From contig DAINQU010000015.1 of NCBI GenBank assembly GCA_036742455.1, positions 1-64,000 on the forward strand: a stretch of 64,000 nucleotides of DNA. The letters run 5' to 3'. Each line of letters opens with the position of its first letter. Positions within the stretch are counted from its first letter, which is position 1. Both the position numbers and the translations under genes were made by a program. Positions 1 to 8,559 of the stretch are shown piece after piece. The stretch comes from CAIKZZ01 sp036742455. Its GTDB lineage: Bacteria; Pseudomonadota; Gammaproteobacteria; Steroidobacterales; Steroidobacteraceae. Below the pieces are notes generated by a model. The model was not told where the DNA came from. It ran no database searches and saw only the letters and a program-made list of their open reading frames with translations.

Positions 1-92
1 TGGCGGAGAGGGTGGGATTCGAACCCACGTATACCTGTGAGGGTATAACTGGAATTCCAGTCCAGCGCCTTCGACCACTCGGCCACCTCTCC
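1..92 (-). tRNA. tRNA-Ser (anticodon GGA)
   Basis: The reverse strand folds into a type II (long variable arm) tRNA. The 7-bp acceptor stem GGAGAGG/CCTCTCC is followed by discriminator G and an encoded CCA at bases 3-1. The T arm carries GGTTCGAATCC. The anticodon stem CTGGA/TCCAG encloses the loop CTGGAAT, which reads GGA and decodes UCC/UCU serine codons. The long variable arm is typical of serine tRNAs. It is complete and begins right at the window edge. Confidence 0.97.
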
Positions 93-143
93 GAAGCCGG
101 CAAGCCTAACCGCGCGCGCGCCGTTAGGCAAACCCAATTACGC

Positions 144-515
144 TTAATTACCCGGAGCGTCGTGTGTCGGCTTGGCCGAAGCCGCCGGAGCCTTCGCCTT
201 CGTGCCCGCGTCGAACGGTGGCGGGCTGTCCAAGCAGCCCTCCTTCACCGTGTGCTCGTGCGTTTCGCCCGGGCCGTCCGGAATCTTGATCGAGTTGTGG
301 GTATTCGGTGGCGTCAAGCCATCCCCCACCCGCAGGGTGGGTACGGACCGGGCAGCCAAATACGGCGCATGCTCTTCGCACAACTCCTTCGCTGGGTCCT
401 TCTTGTGCCAGCTCAGCAGATGCATCGACGAGAGCGACTTACAGCCCCCCAACGCCAAACCCGTCGCGGTCAGTGCGCACGCGAGGACGATCGTTTTCGG
501 CCGGAACATCAACAT
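144..515 (-). CDS. short BamC-like outer-membrane lipoprotein (N-terminal part only)
   Basis: This is a 123-residue predicted lipoprotein. The signal peptide is MLMFRPKTIVLACALTATG followed by lipobox LGGC, with the modified Cys near residue 25. The mature protein is only about 100 residues, rich in Pro, Ala and Lys. Residues about 52-80 (YLAARSVPTLRVGDGL, then a Pro/Thr stretch and IKIPD) resemble the extended BamC (NlpB) segment that lies along BamD. The two folded helix-grip domains of BamC (whole protein about 340 residues in E. coli) are absent. It follows dapA, overlapping its stop codon, as nlpB follows dapA in enteric bacteria. Role in the BAM complex is inferred from that motif and position. 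Confidence 0.72.
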   Translation of the reverse strand: MLMFRPKTIVLACALTATGLALGGCKSLSSMHLLSWHKKDPAKELCEEHAPYLAARSVPTLRVGDGLTPPNTHNSIKIPDGPGETHEHTVKEGCLDSPPPFDAGTKAKAPAASAKPTHDAPGN

Positions 516-1390
516 TAGGCAACCCCTGCGGCCGTCATGGCGGCCAACACATCAGCCTGCGCACCCACCGTCAACGGTGTCAGCGGCAAGCGTATCCCGG
601 TTCCGATGAAGCCGAGGCGGTGTACCGCCCACTTCGCCGGAATCGGGTTCGGTTCGACAAACAAGGCGCCGTGCAAGACGCGCAACGGCGCATCAGCGGC
701 ACGCGCCGCTTCAATATCTCCGGCCAACGCCGCTTCGCAGACCGCGCTCATGGCCGCGGGCGCGACGTTCGCCGTCACGGAAATGACGCCCTTCGCACCG
801 GCGAGGATCGCGTGCACCGCGGTCGGGTCATCCCCAGACAGCACATCCAAGTCTTCGCCACAGGCCGCGCGCAACTCACGGACCCGCTCGTCACCCGCGA
901 CCGCTTCTTTGATGGCCACAATGCGCGGATGCTGCGCCAACCGACCCACGGTGGCCGGCAGCATGTCCACGCCGGTCCGTCCGGGCACGTTGTACAGAAT
1001 GACCGGCACCGGCGAATCGTCGGCGATCGCGGTGAAGTGTTGGTACAACCCTTCTTGGGTCGGCTTGCTGTAATACGGGGTCACGACGAGAACGGCGTCC
1101 GCACCGGCCGCGGCCAATGCGCGGGTGCGCTCAATGCTGGCGGCCGTATCATTGGTGCCGCTGCCGGCGATCACCGGCAACCGACCCTCGAGGCGCGCCA
1201 CGGCACGCCGAGTCAACTCCAACGCCTCGGCCAGCGTCACGGTCGGAGACTCGCCCGTCGTACCGCAGACCACGATGCCATCGGTGCCTTGGGCCAGATG
1301 CCAATCCAATAACCGGTCCCACGCGGCGTAATCGACTTCGCCGGTCTCGGTCATGGGGGTGACGATGGCAACGATACTGCCGCTATACAT
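515..1390 (-). CDS. dapA: 4-hydroxy-tetrahydrodipicolinate synthase
   Basis: DapA condenses pyruvate with aspartate semialdehyde, the first committed step of lysine and meso-diaminopimelate synthesis. At 291 residues it has the normal family length when the ATG giving MYSGSIVAIVTPM is used; the in-frame extension upstream is not conserved. Visible motifs are GTTGES (43-48), the Tyr of the proton relay in LYNVPGRTG (about 133) and the Schiff-base Lys in VAIKEA (161). Its last base overlaps the start codon of the BamC-like lipoprotein gene, so the two are probably one transcript. It is divergent from gcvR. Confidence 0.97.
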   Translation of the reverse strand: MYSGSIVAIVTPMTETGEVDYAAWDRLLDWHLAQGTDGIVVCGTTGESPTVTLAEALELTRRAVARLEGRLPVIAGSGTNDTAASIERTRALAAAGADAVLVVTPYYSKPTQEGLYQHFTAIADDSPVPVILYNVPGRTGVDMLPATVGRLAQHPRIVAIKEAVAGDERVRELRAACGEDLDVLSGDDPTAVHAILAGAKGVISVTANVAPAAMSAVCEAALAGDIEAARAADAPLRVLHGALFVEPNPIPAKWAVHRLGFIGTGIRLPLTPLTVGAQADVLAAMTAAGVA

Positions 1391-1537
1391 GTGATCGGAC
1401 TCGGGTTTTGTCTGTAGGGCAGAGAGGCGCCGGGGTCGGTGATGGTACTGATGGGGGGGCAGCCCGCGCAAGCAAAACCCCGGGCACCTCGCTGTCGCGG
1501 TAGACTAAGGGCACCCTCCCCCCCAAAAAGTTCCCGG

Positions 1538-2068
1538 ATGAAGCAGCTTCTTGCCCTTTCAGCCATCGGCAGCGACCGCACGGGTCTCGTGCACGATCTG
1601 ACCCGCACCATCACCGACTGCGGTGGCAACGTCGTCGAGTGCCGGATGTCGGCCCTCGGCTCCGAGTTCGTGATGTCCCTGTTGATCTCGGGCAACTGGC
1701 ACGCGCTCGCCAAAATCGAGGCGGAAGTGAAACGCATCGGCGAAGTCGGTCAGGTGGCGATCCAGTGTCGCCGCACCGAACCGCGGCCGGTGCGCTCGGA
1801 CATGCTGCCCTACTCCGTCGATATCGTCTGTCTGGACCAGCCGGGCATCGTCTCGAGCGTGTCGGGTTTCTTTTCCGCGCGGGGGGTTGATATCGCCGAA
1901 CTCGATACCCACAGTTATGCCGCGGCGCACACCGGAGCACCGATGTTCTCGCTCCGGCTCGTGGTCAGTGTCCCGAGCCGCATACACCTCGGGGTGTTAC
2001 GCGAAGAGTTCATGGACTTCTGCGACCATCTGAATCTGGATGCCATCCTTGAACCTGTGAAGCATTAA
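1538..2068 (+). CDS. gcvR: glycine cleavage system regulator-like protein, two ACT domains
   Basis: A 176-residue protein made of two ACT domains: residues about 1-75 (MKQLLALSAIGSDRTGLV) and about 88-170 (VDIVCLDQPGIVSSVSGFF). This is the GcvR architecture; in E. coli GcvR binds GcvA and represses the glycine cleavage operon when glycine is low. No gcv genes are in the window, so the target is not shown here. The start is the ATG giving MKQLLALS; the longer in-frame upstream region is not conserved. It leads the gcvR-bcp-phoH cluster, a neighbourhood familiar from Xanthomonadales. Confidence 0.88.
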   Translation: MKQLLALSAIGSDRTGLVHDLTRTITDCGGNVVECRMSALGSEFVMSLLISGNWHALAKIEAEVKRIGEVGQVAIQCRRTEPRPVRSDMLPYSVDIVCLDQPGIVSSVSGFFSARGVDIAELDTHSYAAAHTGAPMFSLRLVVSVPSRIHLGVLREEFMDFCDHLNLDAILEPVKH

Positions 2069-2083
2069 ATCGGAGGCGATCGC

Positions 2084-2557
2084 ATGACTGCACCCACCCT
2101 CGGCAAGAAAGTGGCCGACATCAAGGCTGAGTCGACCGCCGGCGCTTGGCGCCTCAAAGACGCCCCAGGCCCGCTGGTGGTGTATTTCTACCCCAAGGAC
2201 GACACCTCCGGCTGCACCAAGGAGGGAATCGCGTTTCGCGACCTCTATCCGGCGTTCCAGAAGGCCGGTGTGACGATCATCGGGGTGTCCCCGGACAGCC
2301 TAGCCTCGCACGCCAAGTTCCGCGCCAAGTACGAGTTTCCGTTCGACTTGGTCGCCGACCCCGACCAAGCGGTCTGCCAGCACTTTGACGTGTGGAAAGA
2401 AAAGAGCATGTACGGCCGCAAGTACATGGGCGTCGAGCGCAGCACGTTCTTACTCGATGCCAAGGGCATCCTGCGTGCCGAATGGCGCAAAGTGAAGGTC
2501 CCCGGCCACGCCGAGGCGGTCCTCGAGGCGGCGCTCGCCTTGGCGAATCCCGCATGA
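2084..2557 (+). CDS. bcp: thioredoxin-dependent peroxiredoxin (BCP family)
   Basis: A 157-residue AhpC/TSA-fold peroxidase of the Bcp/PrxQ group that reduces hydroperoxides. The peroxidatic Cys is Cys44 in KDDTSGCTKE, with the usual Thr three residues before it. The resolving Cys five residues later, present in E. coli BCP, is not there (GCTKEGIA). A second Cys at about 98 (DQAVCQHF) is the only other candidate, so the enzyme is either 1-Cys or an atypical 2-Cys type. It is 15 bases downstream of gcvR and overlaps phoH by ATGA. Confidence 0.95.
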   Translation: MTAPTLGKKVADIKAESTAGAWRLKDAPGPLVVYFYPKDDTSGCTKEGIAFRDLYPAFQKAGVTIIGVSPDSLASHAKFRAKYEFPFDLVADPDQAVCQHFDVWKEKSMYGRKYMGVERSTFLLDAKGILRAEWRKVKVPGHAEAVLEAALALANPA

Positions 2558-3984
2558 CGCGGGCCGCCAAGGGCTCACGCACCACCCGCCGTCTGCACCG
2601 CACGTTCGTCCTCGACACGAACGTGCTGATGCACGACCCCACCGCGATCTTCCGCTTCGAAGAGCACGATGTGTACATCCCGATGCGGGTGCTCGAAGAA
2701 CTCGACGCCGGCAAGAAGGGGGTCTCCGAAGCGGCTCGCAACGTCCGCCAAGTCAGTCGTTTTCTCGACGAACTGATGCACGGCGCCACCAAGGCGCAGA
2801 TCGACGCGGGTCTCCCCTTGCCCAGCGTCGTCAAAAGTATCCACGGCAAAGCCGGCGCCTCGGGCCGCCTCTATTTTCAGACCGAAGCGTTCAATTCCCA
2901 ATTGCCGGAGCTCCCGGGTCAGGGAGCCGACAACGCGATTCTCGGGCAAGCGCTCGCGCTGAAGCGGGCGCGCAAAACCACCGAAGTTACGCTGGTCTCG
3001 AAGGACATCAACCTGCGGATTAAGGCGGCCATCATCGGCGTAAACGCCGAAGACTACCGCAACGACCAAACCATCGAAGACGCCGACCTGCTGCACACCG
3101 GCGCGCGCGTCCTGTCGGCGGACTTTTGGGAGAAGCACGGCAGTGACCTGACCTCCTGGAAGGAGCAGGCCCGCACGTTTTATCGGTTGACGAGCCCCGC
3201 GGTGCGCGATTGGCACCCCAACTTGTTCGTCTACGAGGCCAGTGGCGTGGGCCTCGAGGCGATCGTGCGCTCGATCGACGGCGATACGGCCACCCTCGAG
3301 TTGCTGACCGACTACCGCTCGGAACGACACCCGGTCTGGGGCGTCGTGGCCCGCAATCGCGAGCAGAACTTTGTCTTGAACCTGCTGATGGACCCGGAGA
3401 TCGATTTTGTCACCGTCCTCGGCCCAGCCGGCACGGGCAAAACCCTGATGACGCTGGCCGCGGGGCTCGCGCAAACACTCGACACCCGACGTTTCAGCGA
3501 AATCATCATGACCCGCGTGACCATCCCACTCGGCGAGGACATCGGCTTTCTTCCGGGCACCGAAGAAGAAAAGATGGAGCCCTGGATGGGCGCGCTGATG
3601 GACAACTTGGAGGTCCTGACCCAGAGCCAAGAGGGCGGTAATTGGGCACGCGCGGCCACGAACGACCTCTTGCGCAGTCGCATCAAGATCCGATCCCTCA
3701 ACTTCATGCGCGGACGGACGTTCTTAAACCGCTTCATCATTCTGGACGAAGCACAAAACTTAACGCCCAAGCAGATGAAAGCCCTCGTGACCCGCGCCGG
3801 TCCCGGGACTAAAATCGTGTGCCTGGGCAATATCGCTCAGATCGATACGCCCTACCTCACCGAGACGAGTTGCGGCCTCACCTATGTCGTGAACCGCTTC
3901 CACGGCTGGCCTCATGCCGGTCACGTCACGTTGGTGCGGGGTGAACGCTCGCGTCTGGCGGACTTTGCCTCTGAGACGCTCTGA
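2554..3984 (+). CDS. phoH: PIN-PhoH fusion ATPase (PhoH2 type)
   Basis: A 476-residue protein with an N-terminal PIN nuclease domain (residues about 15-150, starting FVLDTNVLMHDP with acidic residues) joined to a C-terminal PhoH ATPase. The ATPase shows Walker A GPAGTGKT (290-297) and Walker B LDEAQN (about 397-402). Known PhoH2 proteins are RNA helicase/ribonucleases; that activity is assumed from family. The start is the ATG at the bcp stop (ATGA overlap), which removes a non-conserved upstream extension. The link to phosphate starvation implied by the name is not supported by any visible Pho box. Confidence 0.93.
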   Translation: MTRAAKGSRTTRRLHRTFVLDTNVLMHDPTAIFRFEEHDVYIPMRVLEELDAGKKGVSEAARNVRQVSRFLDELMHGATKAQIDAGLPLPSVVKSIHGKAGASGRLYFQTEAFNSQLPELPGQGADNAILGQALALKRARKTTEVTLVSKDINLRIKAAIIGVNAEDYRNDQTIEDADLLHTGARVLSADFWEKHGSDLTSWKEQARTFYRLTSPAVRDWHPNLFVYEASGVGLEAIVRSIDGDTATLELLTDYRSERHPVWGVVARNREQNFVLNLLMDPEIDFVTVLGPAGTGKTLMTLAAGLAQTLDTRRFSEIIMTRVTIPLGEDIGFLPGTEEEKMEPWMGALMDNLEVLTQSQEGGNWARAATNDLLRSRIKIRSLNFMRGRTFLNRFIILDEAQNLTPKQMKALVTRAGPGTKIVCLGNIAQIDTPYLTETSCGLTYVVNRFHGWPHAGHVTLVRGERSRLADFASETL

Positions 3985-4021
3985 CGGGGAACCCGCCGGC
4001 CGGACCGGTGTCTGACAGCCC

Positions 4022-5557
4022 ATGAAGCCACTGACTTTGCTGCTGCAGCGCCTAGTGCTGTGTCTGACCCTGGCCACCGTGGTGGCCGGGGCGGCCACGG
4101 CCACACCCAAGCCGGGTAACGACCTGCCGGATATCGGCACGCCGGCGGACACCATCATCACGCCGCGCGAGGAATACGAAATCGGCTCGATGATCGTCCA
4201 AGGCCTGCGCGACAGCGGCCAGATCCTCGACGACCTCGAAGTCAGTGAGTACATCCAAGCCGTCGGTTCCAGCCTCTCGGCGCGCGCCACGGAAGGCACG
4301 CTCAAGTTCACGTTTTTTGTGGTGAAAGACCCCGGTATCAATGCGTTCGCGTTACCGGGCGGCTTCGTGGGCGTGAACTCCGGCTTGATTTTGGCCACCG
4401 CCAGCGAGAGCGAACTCGCCGGCGTGTTGGCGCACGAAGTCTCCCACGTCACCCAGCGCCACATGGCGCGCAAGATCCAAGCCGCGAGTCGGGCGTCCCT
4501 GACCTCCACCGCAGCCATGCTCGCGTCGATCCTCTTGGGCGCGGTCTCGCACAGCACCGACGTGGGTATGGCGGGCGTCATGGCCGGCACGAGCGCGATG
4601 CAGCAGCAGCAACTGAACTACTCGCGTGAGAACGAGATTGAGGCGGACCGCGTGGGCATTGGCGTCATGGCTGCAGCGGGCTACGACCCCTACGGCATGG
4701 CCACGTTCTTTGAGACGCTCAACCGCCGAATGGGCGGCGGTGCCAACCCGCAGAACACCAAGATCCTCGAGTTGCTGCAGACGCACCCCGTGACCACCGC
4801 CCGCGTGGCCGAGGCGAAGAATCGTGCCAGCGATTACCCCATCGTCCGTCCAGTGGACACCAACGGCTATCAGCTCGCACGGGAACGCCTAAAGGCGCTG
4901 GCCCTCCCCACCGGCACCAATCCGCACGACGCATACCCGGCGGTGGCCTCGCTCGGTACCGACAAGGTGGCCGATTACCGGCTCTACGGCCGGTCGCTCG
5001 CGCTCATCTTCGCCAACCAACCGCGCGAGGCCATTCCGAGTCTGGAGGATCTGGTCGCCCGCCATCCCGACACGATCGAGTACCACACGGCCCTCGGTCA
5101 GGCCTTGCTCGCGGCCGACGATATTGAAGGCTCAAAGCGCGTACTCGCGCGTGCCAAAGAGCTGTTCCCGCGCAACGTGCCGGTCACCGTCCGCTACGCC
5201 GAGACCTTGATGCGCGCCAACGACAACCGCCAGGCGCATTACCTGTTGCTCGATTTATTCAACGTAATCCCACCGACGCAGGACCAGGTGCGCCTGATTG
5301 CCCTCGCCGCAAGCGCCGCCGGCGAATCGGCTGAAGCGGATTACTACATGGCGGAGTATCATGTGATGAGCGGCGATTTGACGCTGGCCATCATGCAACT
5401 GCGCCAAGCGCTGTCCACTCCCGCCATCACCCCTGTCCAGCGCGCTCGGTTTAAAGCGCGCATCGAAGAACTGAAGGAATACCTCCCGGTACGCCTGCAG
5501 GGCGCCGTCGATCGCGGCGAGCCCCTGCCGAGCAAAATACCGGACGACCGCCGATGA
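4022..5557 (+). CDS. bepA: periplasmic M48 metalloprotease with TPR repeats (BepA/YfgC-like)
   Basis: A 511-residue exported zinc protease. The signal peptide (MKPLTLLLQRLVLCLTLATVV) is followed by an M48 catalytic domain with the zinc motif HEVSH (138-142) and third ligand Glu207 in NEIEADR. From about residue 310 the protein is helical with TPR-type repeats. This is the architecture of BepA, which degrades or assists stalled outer-membrane proteins such as LptD at the BAM complex. It overlaps mlaA by four bases, so the two envelope-maintenance genes are probably co-transcribed. Confidence 0.9.
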   Translation: MKPLTLLLQRLVLCLTLATVVAGAATATPKPGNDLPDIGTPADTIITPREEYEIGSMIVQGLRDSGQILDDLEVSEYIQAVGSSLSARATEGTLKFTFFVVKDPGINAFALPGGFVGVNSGLILATASESELAGVLAHEVSHVTQRHMARKIQAASRASLTSTAAMLASILLGAVSHSTDVGMAGVMAGTSAMQQQQLNYSRENEIEADRVGIGVMAAAGYDPYGMATFFETLNRRMGGGANPQNTKILELLQTHPVTTARVAEAKNRASDYPIVRPVDTNGYQLARERLKALALPTGTNPHDAYPAVASLGTDKVADYRLYGRSLALIFANQPREAIPSLEDLVARHPDTIEYHTALGQALLAADDIEGSKRVLARAKELFPRNVPVTVRYAETLMRANDNRQAHYLLLDLFNVIPPTQDQVRLIALAASAAGESAEADYYMAEYHVMSGDLTLAIMQLRQALSTPAITPVQRARFKARIEELKEYLPVRLQGAVDRGEPLPSKIPDDRR

Positions 5558-6330
5558 GTGCTCACACCCCCTTTTCGCTCCGCCCGTTTCGTCCTCTACG
5601 GGCGACGGTCACCTGTTGGCTGCTTGTCGCCGCGTTCGGCGCCCAGGCGGCCGACCCCACGTCCACAACGGCCGCCTCGAAAGATCCGTTCGAGCACGTC
5701 AACCGGATGACCTATCGATTCAACGACGCGCTGGATCGGCACTTCTTGCGCCCCTTAGCCGAGGGTTACCGGGCACACGTGCCTGACCCCATCCGCACGG
5801 GCATCGCCAACTTCGTCGCGAACATTGAGTACCCGACGGTTGTCATCAACGACGCCTTACAGGGCAAATTGGTCGCGGCCGGGCAGGATGTCGCGCGCTT
5901 TGTGGTGAACACCGTGGTCGGCATCGGCGGTTTGGGCGATCCGGCGTCCGCCTTGCACATCCCCGTGCACAACGAAGATTTCGGTCAGACGCTCGGCCAT
6001 TGGGGTGTTCCCCCGGGTCCGTACCTCGTCTTGCCAGTACTCGGCTCGTCTGATTTGCGCGACGCGCCGGGCTGGTGGGTGGACGCGCACACGAACATCG
6101 AGCATTACGCCCGTAACCAATACGTTCGCTGGGGAATCGCCGGGATGAGCGTGTTCGACATCCGCGTCCAAGGGCTGGCCGCGGATGAAACGATCGACAA
6201 TGCCTTTGACCCGTATGCCGTGGTGCGTGACGCATACCTCGCGCGGCGCAACTACCTCGTGCACGACGGCAACGTCGCGACGGAAGACACGGGTTACGAC
6301 ATCGTCGACGACGAAACGACGACGGAATAG
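5554..6330 (+). CDS. mlaA: outer-membrane phospholipid-removal protein MlaA (VacJ)
   Basis: A 258-residue MlaA family member. Typical blocks are DPFEHVNRMTYRFND near residue 45, RTGIANFVANIEYP, the glycine-rich region VVGIGGLGDPAS, and LGHWGVPPGPYLVLPVLG. MlaA forms a channel in the outer membrane that removes phospholipids from the outer leaflet and passes them to MlaC. Unlike the enteric protein there is no usable lipobox: the only early Cys (21) precedes the hydrophobic segment and lacks a small residue at -1. Cleavage would instead be at AQA-A by signal peptidase I. It converges on the mlaFEDCB operon. Confidence 0.93.
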   Translation: MSAHTPFSLRPFRPLRATVTCWLLVAAFGAQAADPTSTTAASKDPFEHVNRMTYRFNDALDRHFLRPLAEGYRAHVPDPIRTGIANFVANIEYPTVVINDALQGKLVAAGQDVARFVVNTVVGIGGLGDPASALHIPVHNEDFGQTLGHWGVPPGPYLVLPVLGSSDLRDAPGWWVDAHTNIEHYARNQYVRWGIAGMSVFDIRVQGLAADETIDNAFDPYAVVRDAYLARRNYLVHDGNVATEDTGYDIVDDETTTE

Positions 6331-6337
6331 CGGGCGC

Positions 6338-6640
6338 TTAGCTCGCCGACGGACTCAAGAGTTCGAGGACCCCGCCGACCCGCGCCAACGCCGCCCCGGC
6401 GGCGGGCAAGCCCACCACCTGCAACGATTCGCCGCGCTGCCGCGCCGCCGCGAGCCACGCGAGCAAGACCGCGACACCTGCGCTGTCGATCGCGTCGATC
6501 CCCGACAGATCGAGTCGCGCCGCCGGGTGGCCCTGCTGCAAGCGCACGCCATCGGCGTACGCCCTCGCGGCCGTCGCGAGCACCAACGCGCCCGACACCA
6601 CCCAGCCCTCCGCGCTCGCAGCGAAGCGGCACTCGCTCAC
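6338..6640 (-). CDS. mlaB: STAS-domain protein of the Mla transporter
   Basis: A 100-residue single STAS domain. The core strand and loop LDLSGIDAIDSAGVAVLL (about 43-60) carries the Asp-Ser pair characteristic of STAS proteins. MlaB binds the MlaF ATPase in the cytoplasm and stabilises the MlaFEDB inner-membrane complex. The GTG start overlaps the mlaC stop (GTGA). It is the last gene of the operon and lies seven bases from the convergent end of mlaA. Confidence 0.9.
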   Translation of the reverse strand: MSECRFAASAEGWVVSGALVLATAARAYADGVRLQQGHPAARLDLSGIDAIDSAGVAVLLAWLAAARQRGESLQVVGLPAAGAALARVGGVLELLSPSAS

Positions 6641-7308
6641 GACTTCGGGCTCCCCGCCTCAGCGGCATCCTTCTCGAGTCGCGCGATGACGGCATCCAGA
6701 CCGTTCTGGCTGATCTCGGCACCGAGATCGGTCCGGTAATTCTTGACGTACGAAATGCCCTCGATGATCACGTCAAAGGCTTTCCAGCCCGCGGCCGTAC
6801 GGCGGAGCTTGTAATCGACGGGAACCACCACCCCGCTGGAGCGCGTCACTTCGGTGCGCACCGTGGCGATCTCGACGTTCGGATCCGGCCGATAGGGCAA
6901 GATCTTGAACTTGTCCGACGAGAAATCGGCGAGCGCGCCGCCGTAGGTCTTCATCAGCATTTGCACCATCGCGTTCACGAAGCGCTGCCGCTGCTCGGGC
7001 GAGGCCGTCCGCCAATGTTGCGCCAGCACCAATTGAGCCGCGTACTCGGTATCAAAATGCGGCAGCAGGATGCTCTGGACGATCGGATACGCTTTCTTCG
7101 GCTCCTTGCGAATGGCCGCACGGTTCTGATCGATCGCGGCGAACAACTGCCGGGCCGTCGCCTCCATTTCGGCTTGTGGGTTCGCGGCGATCTCGGCGTG
7201 CGCAGCGACGGTGTACAGCGAGCCACCCAGCAGCATCGGCGTCGTCGTCAACGCCGTCGCGAGGGGTGTGCTGAGCCCAACGAGGACGGCAGCCAGACGG
7301 GATTTCAT
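6637..7308 (-). CDS. mlaC: periplasmic phospholipid shuttle MlaC
   Basis: A 223-residue MlaC/Ttg2D protein with a signal peptide ending near AAHA (about residue 38). The body includes FDTEYAAQLVLAQHWRTAS and the block FVNAMVQMLMKTYGGALADF typical of the family. MlaC carries single phospholipids across the periplasm between MlaA and the MlaFEDB complex. It overlaps mlaD by ATGA and mlaB by GTGA. Confidence 0.94.
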   Translation of the reverse strand: MKSRLAAVLVGLSTPLATALTTTPMLLGGSLYTVAAHAEIAANPQAEMEATARQLFAAIDQNRAAIRKEPKKAYPIVQSILLPHFDTEYAAQLVLAQHWRTASPEQRQRFVNAMVQMLMKTYGGALADFSSDKFKILPYRPDPNVEIATVRTEVTRSSGVVVPVDYKLRRTAAGWKAFDVIIEGISYVKNYRTDLGAEISQNGLDAVIARLEKDAAEAGSPKS

Positions 7309-7787
7309 GGCGTTTCCTTCTTTGCGCCCTGTCCGGCTTTGTCGAACAGGAACTTACTGATGAGATTTTCAAGGACGATCGCCGACTGGGTCATTTCGAT
7401 GCGATCGCCGTCTTTGTAATTGGTGTCTGAGCCACCCGGCGTGAAGCCGACGTAGTTACCGCCGAGCAATCCGGCCGTGTAAATCGCCACGTCGCTGTCG
7501 TTCGGGATGCGGTTGTAGCGACGGTCGATCGACAGGTGCGCCACGGCTTTGAAGGCCGTCGAGTCGTAGTCGATCGACTCCACGCGTCCGACGGTGACAC
7601 CGCCGATCGACACCGGGGCACCGGCTTTCAAGCCACCGACGTTGTCGAAGGCCGCGGTGAGGTGGTACTCGTGACGACCGAACTCCAGCCCATGGCTGCT
7701 GATCTGGGTCGCCATGAAAAACAAGGCGGCAAAACCGAGCAGGACGAACAGCCCTGTGCCGATTTCGATGGATGGATTGCGCTTCAT
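7305..7787 (-). CDS. mlaD: MCE-domain protein MlaD
   Basis: A 160-residue protein with one N-terminal membrane anchor (about 9-26, IGTGLFVLLGFAALFFM) and a single MCE domain (about 38-120; FDNVGGLKAGAPVSIGG). MlaD hexamers form the periplasmic lipid channel on top of MlaE. The start used is the ATG giving MKRNPSIEIGTG; the longer in-frame extension would run into the space before mlaE and is not conserved. Confidence 0.94.
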   Translation of the reverse strand: MKRNPSIEIGTGLFVLLGFAALFFMATQISSHGLEFGRHEYHLTAAFDNVGGLKAGAPVSIGGVTVGRVESIDYDSTAFKAVAHLSIDRRYNRIPNDSDVAIYTAGLLGGNYVGFTPGGSDTNYKDGDRIEMTQSAIVLENLISKFLFDKAGQGAKKETP

Positions 7788-7806
7788 AGTGTGATGTCTC
7801 CGCAAG

Positions 7807-8559
7807 TCACAGCAGCACGGCTGTGAGCATGTAATCAATGGCCAAAACCGCGACCGAGGACGTGACCACTGTCCGCGTGGTGGCCCGCCCCACGCCTTCC
7901 GCGGTCGGGACCGCGTGATAGCCCTCGTAGACCGCAATCGCACTGCAGGCGACCCCAAAGGCCAGGCTTTTCACGACGCCTTCGACGATGTCACGCCACT
8001 CGACCGCGCCACGCATTTGCGACCAGAACTGCCCGGCGTCGATGCGCATGAGTTCCACACCGACGAGCTGCGCACCGTAGATGCCGATCACCGCGAAAAT
8101 CGCGGCGAGCAGCGGCATCGACACGACGCCGCCGACAAAGCGCGGGACGCAAATGCGTCGCACCGGATCCACGGCCATCATGTCCATGGCCGCCAGTTGA
8201 TCGGTCGCCAACATCAAGCCGATTTCGGAAGTGATGGCCGTACCCGCACGACCCGCAAATAAGAGCGCGGTGATCACCGGCCCCAATTCCCGCAAGAGCC
8301 CCAAGGCTGCGGCAGTGCCGAGGGATTCGGTGGAGCCGAACCGGCGCAGCAAGTCGTAGCCTTGCAGGCCGAGCACCATGCCCACAAAGAGCCCCGAGAG
8401 CATGATGATGACGAGCGACAACGCGCCGGTCATGTGCACCTGCTCGACCAGGAGCCGGGGCCGTCGCAGCACGGAGGGCACCCCCGCACACAGACGGCCG
8501 AAGAAGAGCGTAAACCGCCCAAACTGCGCGAGGACCGATGACACGGCGTGTCCGCTCAC
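7807..8559 (-). CDS. mlaE: Mla transporter permease MlaE
   Basis: A 250-residue MlaE/YrbE permease with several membrane segments and the family blocks LLRELGPVITALLFAGRAG and AGTAITSEIGLM in the middle of the protein. It is the membrane subunit of the phospholipid ABC transporter, pairing with MlaF. The GTG start overlaps the mlaF stop (GTGA). Confidence 0.95.
   Translation of the reverse strand: MSGHAVSSVLAQFGRFTLFFGRLCAGVPSVLRRPRLLVEQVHMTGALSLVIIMLSGLFVGMVLGLQGYDLLRRFGSTESLGTAAALGLLRELGPVITALLFAGRAGTAITSEIGLMLATDQLAAMDMMAVDPVRRICVPRFVGGVVSMPLLAAIFAVIGIYGAQLVGVELMRIDAGQFWSQMRGAVEWRDIVEGVVKSLAFGVACSAIAVYEGYHAVPTAEGVGRATTRTVVTSSVAVLAIDYMLTAVLL

Noticed and set aside
12..609. Plus-strand open frames over the tRNA and the BamC-like gene
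   Set aside because: They cross a tRNA gene and are low-complexity Arg-rich translations typical of shadow frames in GC-rich DNA.
2575..3630. Open frame of about 350 codons antisense to phoH
   Set aside because: It mirrors the codon bias of phoH, has no recognisable domain, and the sense gene is certain. The same applies to long antisense frames at 25567-26859 (over bcsA) and 34872-36401 (over bcsB/sppA).
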